Shown: positions 58,510 to 64,000 of the stretch, in pieces | Position numbering within the stretch: position 1 is the stretch's first letter | Layout: each line of letters opens with the position of its first letter | Origin: Mucilaginibacter agri | Lineage (GTDB): Bacteria; Bacteroidota; Bacteroidia; Sphingobacteriales; Sphingobacteriaceae | NCBI RefSeq assembly: GCF_009928685.1 | Contig: NZ_WWEO01000045.1 | Location: 434,001 to 498,000, forward strand | Direction of reading: 5' to 3' | Length of the DNA: 64,000 bases | Program-made: the position numbers and the translations under genes | The notes under the pieces: generated by a model | What the model was told of the DNA's origin: nothing | The model's input: the letters and a program-made list of their open reading frames with translations, nothing else | Database searches by the model: none

Positions 58510-61506
58510 TTAAAAATTAGCGTTTAAACCTAACTGATAAATGCGTGCGCGTGGGAAGAAATTGTTATCCAACCCTCCGGCTATTTCAGGATCTAAACCT
58601 TTGTATTTGGTGATTACAAACACGTTTTGCACCCCGCCTGTAACACGTAGTTTTAACTTGTTGTGCAGGTAATTCGGGAAGGTGTACCCCAGGTTCATGT
58701 TATCCATACGGAAGAATGAAGCATTTTGGATATAGTAATCTGAGTACACGGTTTGCAGCGCGTTAGTAAATTTGGTATCATCTGCAGCCTTGGTTTGGTT
58801 GGCCAGGTAACCTAAAGACGAATACAAGCCGCGGTAAGTACTACCTGCTGCAACGTTGTTATAGTTATAGTTACCCAGGCTTACTCTGCCCGAGAAAGTG
58901 AAATCAAATCTTTTGTATGATACATGTGAGTTGATACCCATCAATACCGTAGGATCAGGCTTCTTGTACAAGTAAAGGTCACTGCTGTTGATCTGGCCGT
59001 CTTTGTTGCGGTCTACATAAGCATCCTCCAATGGTTTGCCATCAGAGTTGTAAATCTGTTGGAAAACATAGAAAGAGTTGATAGGATAACCCACTTGCGA
59101 AGCCTGGATCAGACCTGATGTTGTGCCGGCAATGCCAGAAAATTGGTTTTGAAAAATAAAGCCTGCATCGCCTTCGCCGCCAATTAGTTTGGTAACCTTG
59201 TTTTTATTGTAGCTGACGTTATAGCCCAATTGCCAGTTCCAATCTTTAGTAGCGATAATCGCAGCATTCAGGTTTAACTCAATCCCTTTGTTATTCATAT
59301 CAGCAACGTTTTGCAACAGGGTTGCCGAGAAATTACTTAACACGGGTACGTTGGTTACAATAAGCAGGTTTGTTGTTTTCTTATTATAAGCATCAATACT
59401 ACCGGTTAAGCGGTTGTTAAAGAAACCAAAGTCAACACCGACATTGGCTGTTGTAGTCGATTCCCATTTAATACCGGCATCATATCCTTCCGGGCGCAGG
59501 GTATTGTAGAAAGTGCTGCCAAACTGGTATCTCGATCCGTTATCGCTTTTGGTGAAACGCGCCTGATATGGGTAGTTGTTATTATCGCCCAAATCTTGCT
59601 GACCAGTTTTACCGTAGCCTACGCGTAATTTCAGGTCAGAGAAGGTTTTGCTGTTGCGCATGAAGCTCTCGTCAATTATACGCCATGCTAAAGCACCTGC
59701 CGGGAATAAACCCCAGCGGTTTTCTGGCGCAAATTTAGAGGTGCCATCGTCTCTTAACGTAGCGGTTAAGATGTAGCGGTTTTTGAAAGTATAGTTGGCC
59801 CTGCCGAAGAAAGAAGCGAGGTAGTATTCGGTTTTGTAAGGCGCAGCCGGGTTAGAAACTGTGCCACTATAATCGGACAGTTGAGAGTTGCCTTGTGTAT
59901 AAAAATGCGACCACGAATAACCGCCTGTTACATCAACAGTACTTTCAATAGATTTAAAATCATTTTTATAATTCAGATAAGCTTCTGCCAGTTGGTTTCT
60001 ATTTACAGTATTGTACACTGAACGCTGGCCGCCCGATGCAACGGGAACATATACCCACTGCGTGCTATCCCTTACGTTGTTATGGCCAAAAGCTTCCGCA
60101 TAGTCATAACCTAAGTTTACGTTGGCACGCAGGCCCGATACACCCGGAATTTTATAGTCGAACTGAACATTACCAATGCTTCTTCTCGAAGTTGATTTGT
60201 TATCGGTAAGGTCTAAACGAGCCACTGGGTTAGCCGGGGCCAAGGTTACAGGTGCACCGTTTATGTCGGTGTTACCATTAGTAGTCCAGGTGGTATAACC
60301 TCTCCAGCGAGTATTGCCATTGTAAACCTCTTTTGTAGGGTCGTAGTTAACTGCATTTGCAATTGCGGTTTGATCGGCAAAATCGTTGGTGTTGTATAAA
60401 CCTTTAATGTTGATGTGAATGTTCAGCGTATTTTTAAACAAGCTTGGATCTAAGCCAATAGCTGCTGTTGTACGCTGAAAATTATACGTTTTCAAAATAC
60501 CATCTGAGTTATTATATCCTACAGAAACACGGTATGGCAAGTTCTTAGCTGTGCCGGAGAAGCTCAGGTTATGATCTTGCCCGAAAGCGTTTTTATAGAT
60601 CTGATCTTGCCAATTGGTATTTGCGGTACCCAACAAAGATGTAACTGCTGTTTGACCCGCATAAACATTATTGATTAGCGCGCGGAACTCGTCGCCGTTG
60701 TACACGGGCACCTGTTTCGGCAAAACCGACAACGAAGTAGTTACATTGTAACCAACAGTAAACTTCTTAGCACCACGTTTAGTAGTGATTAAAATTACAC
60801 CACTCGAACCCCGTGAACCATAGATAGCGGTGGCGGAGGCGTCTTTCAACACGGTTACGTTTTCGATATCGTCGGGGTTAATGGTCGACAGCAAGTTAGC
60901 TGTACCACCTACCGGCACGTTGCTGATTGGCACGTTGTCGATTACGATCAGCGGACTGTTACTTGCACTGATGGAAGTAGTACCACGGATTTTGATGGTT
61001 GATGTGTTACCTGGTGCACCGCTGTTTGAAGTAATAGTTACACCTGGTAATTTACCCACTAACGCATCTTGTATGGAGTTTACCGCGCCTTTATTAAAAT
61101 CTTTGGAGGTAACTACGTCAACAGAACCTGTTGCATCGCTTTTACGCACGGTACCATAACCAATTACGGCAACCTGCTCCAGCAACACGGTTGATGATTT
61201 AAGTTGAATGTTTGCCGTAGTGTTGGCGCCACTTACCGTAACCGGTTGTTCCAGCGCCTGGTAACCGATAAATGTAGCAACCAGGACCTGCTGGCCCGAC
61301 GGCACCTTAACTAATTTGAAATAACCGTTGGGGTCGGCGGCGGCACTAATGGTGGTGCCTTTCAAAACAACCGTAGCGCCCGGAAGTGGCTGATTGGTTT
61401 CGTCGATGATGCGACCTGATATTGTACCTGTTTGGGCCATAACCCAGTTAGACAGGCAAATAAAAAGCACCAGAAACCTGTACCTTAAAAAGTAAATCTG
61501 TTTCAT
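58510..61506 (-). CDS. SusC/RagA family TonB-linked outer-membrane transporter
   Basis: A 998-residue protein. A signal peptide (ending WVMAQ) precedes a carboxypeptidase-regulatory-like domain (about 27-105), the TonB box/plug (VAVIGYGTVRKSDATGSVDVV, with LVGKLPGVTITSNSGAPGNTSTIKIRG) and a 22-strand barrel. The C-terminal strand end is typical (YQLGLNANF, final Phe). It imports alpha-glucan oligosaccharides with SusD in the TonB-dependent way, as inferred from the GH13 and GH31 genes downstream. It is the first gene of the operon. Confidence 0.95.
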   Translation of the reverse strand: MKQIYFLRYRFLVLFICLSNWVMAQTGTISGRIIDETNQPLPGATVVLKGTTISAAADPNGYFKLVKVPSGQQVLVATFIGYQALEQPVTVSGANTTANIQLKSSTVLLEQVAVIGYGTVRKSDATGSVDVVTSKDFNKGAVNSIQDALVGKLPGVTITSNSGAPGNTSTIKIRGTTSISASNSPLIVIDNVPISNVPVGGTANLLSTINPDDIENVTVLKDASATAIYGSRGSSGVILITTKRGAKKFTVGYNVTTSLSVLPKQVPVYNGDEFRALINNVYAGQTAVTSLLGTANTNWQDQIYKNAFGQDHNLSFSGTAKNLPYRVSVGYNNSDGILKTYNFQRTTAAIGLDPSLFKNTLNIHINIKGLYNTNDFADQTAIANAVNYDPTKEVYNGNTRWRGYTTWTTNGNTDINGAPVTLAPANPVARLDLTDNKSTSRRSIGNVQFDYKIPGVSGLRANVNLGYDYAEAFGHNNVRDSTQWVYVPVASGGQRSVYNTVNRNQLAEAYLNYKNDFKSIESTVDVTGGYSWSHFYTQGNSQLSDYSGTVSNPAAPYKTEYYLASFFGRANYTFKNRYILTATLRDDGTSKFAPENRWGLFPAGALAWRIIDESFMRNSKTFSDLKLRVGYGKTGQQDLGDNNNYPYQARFTKSDNGSRYQFGSTFYNTLRPEGYDAGIKWESTTTANVGVDFGFFNNRLTGSIDAYNKKTTNLLIVTNVPVLSNFSATLLQNVADMNNKGIELNLNAAIIATKDWNWQLGYNVSYNKNKVTKLIGGEGDAGFIFQNQFSGIAGTTSGLIQASQVGYPINSFYVFQQIYNSDGKPLEDAYVDRNKDGQINSSDLYLYKKPDPTVLMGINSHVSYKRFDFTFSGRVSLGNYNYNNVAAGSTYRGLYSSLGYLANQTKAADDTKFTNALQTVYSDYYIQNASFFRMDNMNLGYTFPNYLHNKLKLRVTGGVQNVFVITKYKGLDPEIAGGLDNNFFPRARIYQLGLNANF

Positions 61507-61509
61507 TAA

Positions 61510-61678
61510 TTGGTATGATTTAAAATTGGTTTTGCTGAATTTGGTATTGGATCCAAATCCAAATCAAAGAAAAGCACACCTTATGCGAAACACAATACTG
61601 CAAAGGTTCAATATAGAAAATATAGAACGGTTTGTTGATTTAATAAATTGAATACCAATTAGTTAAATCAAATACCAA
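61510..61678. promoter_or_regulatory. Four copies of an ATACCAA motif upstream of susC
   Basis: TTGGTAT occurs at 61510 and 61541, and its reverse complement ATACCAA at 61652 and 61672 (20 bp apart), all within the 211-base susC upstream region. They are candidate binding sites for the SusR-like regulator. I could not place a clear -7/-33 pair here. Confidence 0.45.
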
Positions 61679-61717
61679 GAGTGGGAAATATAGATTAAAA
61701 ATAAAGGATTTATAGCC

Positions 61718-63337
61718 TTAAACGGCCTCTATTTCCATAATTCGGTGCTCGAATTCATCATTCGAAACCAGCGAGCGGTTCTTGATTCGGTTTTTGTAGG
61801 CGTAGATGGTATTAACGGAGTAGCCTAGCAATTTGGCAATACGATCGTTATCGTGAATGCCCATGCGAATGAGGGCAAAAATACGGTGCTCGGTACTTAG
61901 CAATTGTCCTTTAGGAACACAGATTTCTTCTTCGCTGGCGAACAGCTCATTAAACTTGGTAATAAAGTTGGGGAACAATCTTAGGAATACTTTATCGAAG
62001 GTATCGAACAGTTGCTCACGCTCGGTTTCGAGGTTAAGGCTTTTGAGCGTGGCGTGCGCGTCTTCGTAACGCTTGCTGGTCAATTTTTTATCAAGTGACT
62101 TCTGAAAACTTTCCAGCTTTTCGATATAAATAGAATTTACGTTGAAGTAATAGCCAATGTATTCGTTCTTGATCTTATTGGCTGTACTCAGGCTCTTGTT
62201 AAGATTCTCCAGCGACTTGTTGTTCTCTTGCAGCGTCGCGTTGGCTTCTTTAATAATATTATCAGCAATGCGCAGTTTTTTCAACTGTCTGAAAATGATA
62301 AATGCAAAAGCGATAACAAAGAATACCAGCACCGTAATAATAGACGAATAAATGAAAAGCGAGCGCCTTTGCTCCTCAATAGTCTTAATACGTTTGGCCT
62401 CTATAATTGGCATAATGCTGCTTATTTGCACCTGGCGGTGGCGCGCACCGTAGTAAGTGGCATCGTCCATGGCTTGCTTAATGTATACAAAGGCATTGTT
62501 GAGATCGCCTTGTTTGTATAGAAAGTCGGCAAGCTTATAAATAGCAACTGTTTCTTTAGTAGCGGATTCCAGATCGGCAATCGCGGCCCTGATGAGCAAG
62601 GCTATTGACTCATCCTGTTTGCCTTGTGTTTCATAAATAAAACTTAGTGAACAGGCACTCACAGCAAACTCATGCGCAGTGAGGTTCGGCAACTTAAGTA
62701 GGGCCGTATAATCTTTTATACCTTCAGAATAATTGCCATTTCTGAGATATCTCAGACCATTAAGCGCCAAATAATTGTAAGTGCCGGGTTTGCTGAATCT
62801 AAGTGCCGAATCGATGCATTTAGTACCCAGGGGATTATAAATCGCACCGTAATCATTGTTATGGTCAAAATCCGATAAATCGAAATAACTGCGTGCCTTC
62901 AGAAAATAGTATTCGGCTTTGCTGCTGTCGGTGAGGTTAGCGAGTTTTATACTATTGAGCGTTTCCAATGTTTCTTTAAACATCCCAGCCGATATCAGCG
63001 AAAATCCCAGTTTCATTTTTGCAGACGCGATCAATTTTGGATCTTTTAACTGTGTAGCCGTGATCTCAGCCTTCTTGGCATAATTATAAGCCGAATCGTA
63101 CTGAAAGGCTTTATACTCATCATATAGTGCCAGGTATAGGCTGTACCGGTCCGCCGTGGTTGGCGTTTGCGCTAATTTGCCGTTGAGCGCATTAATACGC
63201 CCTTGCTTTTTGGCAACGTAAGTTTCTTTATTGGCTAGGGCATTGTTTAATGCATTCAGTAAGCTATCGTTAGCTGCGCGTGCATCCAATTCAAATACAA
63301 GGCACAAGCAAAAAACAAGCAATACCGATAGCTTCAT
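61718..63337 (-). CDS. SusR-like membrane-bound regulator (TPR, DUF6377)
   Basis: A 539-residue protein with a signal peptide (ending DARAA). About eight TPR-like helices lie in the periplasmic region (30-310). One transmembrane segment follows (about 328-350, SSIITVLVFFVIAFAFIIF), then a coiled coil (about 355-400) and a C-terminal helix-turn-helix region ending HRIFALIRMGIHDNDRIAKL and YSVNTIYAYKNRIKNRS. This is the architecture of SusR, which senses malto-oligosaccharides and activates the starch locus. It is encoded next to susC on the same strand, with its own upstream region. Confidence 0.9.
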   Translation of the reverse strand: MKLSVLLVFCLCLVFELDARAANDSLLNALNNALANKETYVAKKQGRINALNGKLAQTPTTADRYSLYLALYDEYKAFQYDSAYNYAKKAEITATQLKDPKLIASAKMKLGFSLISAGMFKETLETLNSIKLANLTDSSKAEYYFLKARSYFDLSDFDHNNDYGAIYNPLGTKCIDSALRFSKPGTYNYLALNGLRYLRNGNYSEGIKDYTALLKLPNLTAHEFAVSACSLSFIYETQGKQDESIALLIRAAIADLESATKETVAIYKLADFLYKQGDLNNAFVYIKQAMDDATYYGARHRQVQISSIMPIIEAKRIKTIEEQRRSLFIYSSIITVLVFFVIAFAFIIFRQLKKLRIADNIIKEANATLQENNKSLENLNKSLSTANKIKNEYIGYYFNVNSIYIEKLESFQKSLDKKLTSKRYEDAHATLKSLNLETEREQLFDTFDKVFLRLFPNFITKFNELFASEEEICVPKGQLLSTEHRIFALIRMGIHDNDRIAKLLGYSVNTIYAYKNRIKNRSLVSNDEFEHRIMEIEAV

Positions 63338-63421
63338 TATAATCAGGAATATTTAAATATCTGGTGGTTTATAAGGCGCTAAAATAACAACTTTTGGCAG
63401 CTTAAAATTACATAAAAGCAA

Positions 63422-63455
63422 TAAAGCCTTAATATAGTTAAATATTAAGGCTTTA
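63422..63455 (-). terminator. Intrinsic terminator
   Basis: A perfect 14-bp stem (core AAAGCCTTAATAT, loop AGTTAA) lies past the stop of the alpha/beta-hydrolase gene in minus reading, before the regulator gene. The tail after the stem is only partly T-rich. Confidence 0.7.
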
Positions 63456-63507
63456 CTTTTTATATCAGACATGCGGAAAAACTTCCGTTGGTACAGTCAT
63501 ACTCCTG

Positions 63508-64000
63508 CTATCTTAAAAAGAAATCGAGCAATGCTTTTTGAACCTGGGCTGTTTGTTCTTGTACAAGCCAATGCCCTGCATTTTTAATCTTTACTTCGGT
63601 TACATGAGTAGCCACTACGCGGCCCACATCTCCCAAAAACTCTCCGGTACTATGATCGCCACCAACGGTAAGTAGTGGCATGGTGAGTTTAGTTTTCACC
63701 AATATCGAGTTATCCTTTACATCTTGCGAAAATGCAGCAAACCATTTAAACGTGCCTGTAGTTGCGCCAGGGGTAGCATACGCACGAATAAACTCTTCGC
63801 TCTCTGTTTTGGTAAACGCATTTTTTACATAACCAACCACGGGCCAGAAATTTGTTAAAAACATTCGTTCGCGACCTCTAACCAAGTCTCCCGAGGCAGG
63901 CCATCCAAAAAAACCCCACCACCATGCTTTTGCTGTATAGGTATCCCATGATGGTTGTACGCCGGGGATCAAGGCATCCAGCAAAGCCACTTTGTTTACT
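63508..64000 (-). CDS. Alpha/beta-hydrolase (epoxide-hydrolase-like), N-terminus cut by window edge
   Basis: The frame is open through the right edge, so the start lies outside; a GTG at 63990 is only an internal codon. About 163 C-terminal residues remain. They include a VALLDALIPG strand, a cap domain rich in Trp (AWWWGFFGWPASGDLVRGRE), a PLLTVGGDHSTGEFLG strand with the catalytic acid region, and the catalytic His in KNAGHWLVQEQ. The pattern fits epoxide hydrolases and haloalkane-dehalogenase-like enzymes, with the nucleophile elbow missing from view. It precedes the SusR-like gene on the same strand but is separated from it by a terminator. Confidence 0.85.
   Translation of the reverse strand, partial: VNKVALLDALIPGVQPSWDTYTAKAWWWGFFGWPASGDLVRGRERMFLTNFWPVVGYVKNAFTKTESEEFIRAYATPGATTGTFKWFAAFSQDVKDNSILVKTKLTMPLLTVGGDHSTGEFLGDVGRVVATHVTEVKIKNAGHWLVQEQTAQVQKALLDFFLR

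Noticed and set aside
1..64000. CRISPR arrays and long tandem repeats
   Set aside because: Read at the scale of 20-40 bases, no regularly spaced repeats were seen; the repeats found are hairpins, operators and att-like pairs.

Overview
The window comes from a Bacteroidetes genome, most likely a Sphingobacteriaceae member such as Mucilaginibacter or Pedobacter. The evidence is a SusC/SusD/SusE polysaccharide utilisation locus, PorP/SprF and gliding-motility C-terminal domains linked to the type IX secretion system (T9SS), many TonB-type outer-membrane proteins, DUF4199 and DUF6377 proteins, and promoters of the Bacteroidetes type (TTTG or TTG, about 19-20 bp, then TAnnTTTG). The genus is an inference.

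Layout. 0-9 kb: a cut DUF5655-like gene, a YitT membrane protein, a TonB-type barrel, a Tat-exported sugar-isomerase-like protein, and a four-gene T9SS-linked surface-protein operon. 9-13 kb: a periplasmic molybdopterin-fold protein, a di-haem peroxidase, and a dicarboxylate-type symporter. 13-19 kb: an RND/adaptor/TolC tripartite efflux operon. 19-24 kb: an AraC regulator divergent from a redox operon (two aldo/keto reductases, cupin, NTF2-like protein, Tat-flavodoxin). 24-27.4 kb: a methyltransferase, a phosphoesterase and a conserved protein of unknown function.

27.66-40.47 kb: a tRNA-Ser(UGA) gene followed by about 12.7 kb of accessory genes, ending at a second, degenerate copy of the tRNA 3' end. 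This looks like an old genomic island whose integrase is gone. It holds an eight-gene operon (SDR, two cupins, carboxymuconolactone-decarboxylase protein, DUF2255, acetyltransferase, Tat-exported zinc alcohol dehydrogenase, tautomerase) divergent from an AraC regulator, plus HxlR-, TetR- and AraC-controlled oxidoreductase units. The AraC/operon divergent promoter is a spacing-exact copy of the one at 22.8 kb, so the two clusters look like one paralogous regulon.

40.6-51.6 kb: two small orphan genes, a sorbosone-dehydrogenase-like protein fused to cytochrome c, an outer-membrane barrel, a LuxR/DUF4199 pair, a sodium:solute symporter, LigD with a DUF3606 microgene, and an MscS channel. 51.9-63.3 kb: an alpha-glucan utilisation locus with a SusR-like sensor/regulator, SusC, SusD, SusE, a GH31 alpha-glucosidase and a GH13 alpha-amylase; a hairpin separates the uptake genes from the enzyme genes. 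The window ends inside an alpha/beta-hydrolase gene.

Start codons were moved inward where a signal peptide, Tat motif or domain start made the longest frame implausible. No CRISPR array, rRNA, insertion sequence or integrase was seen.
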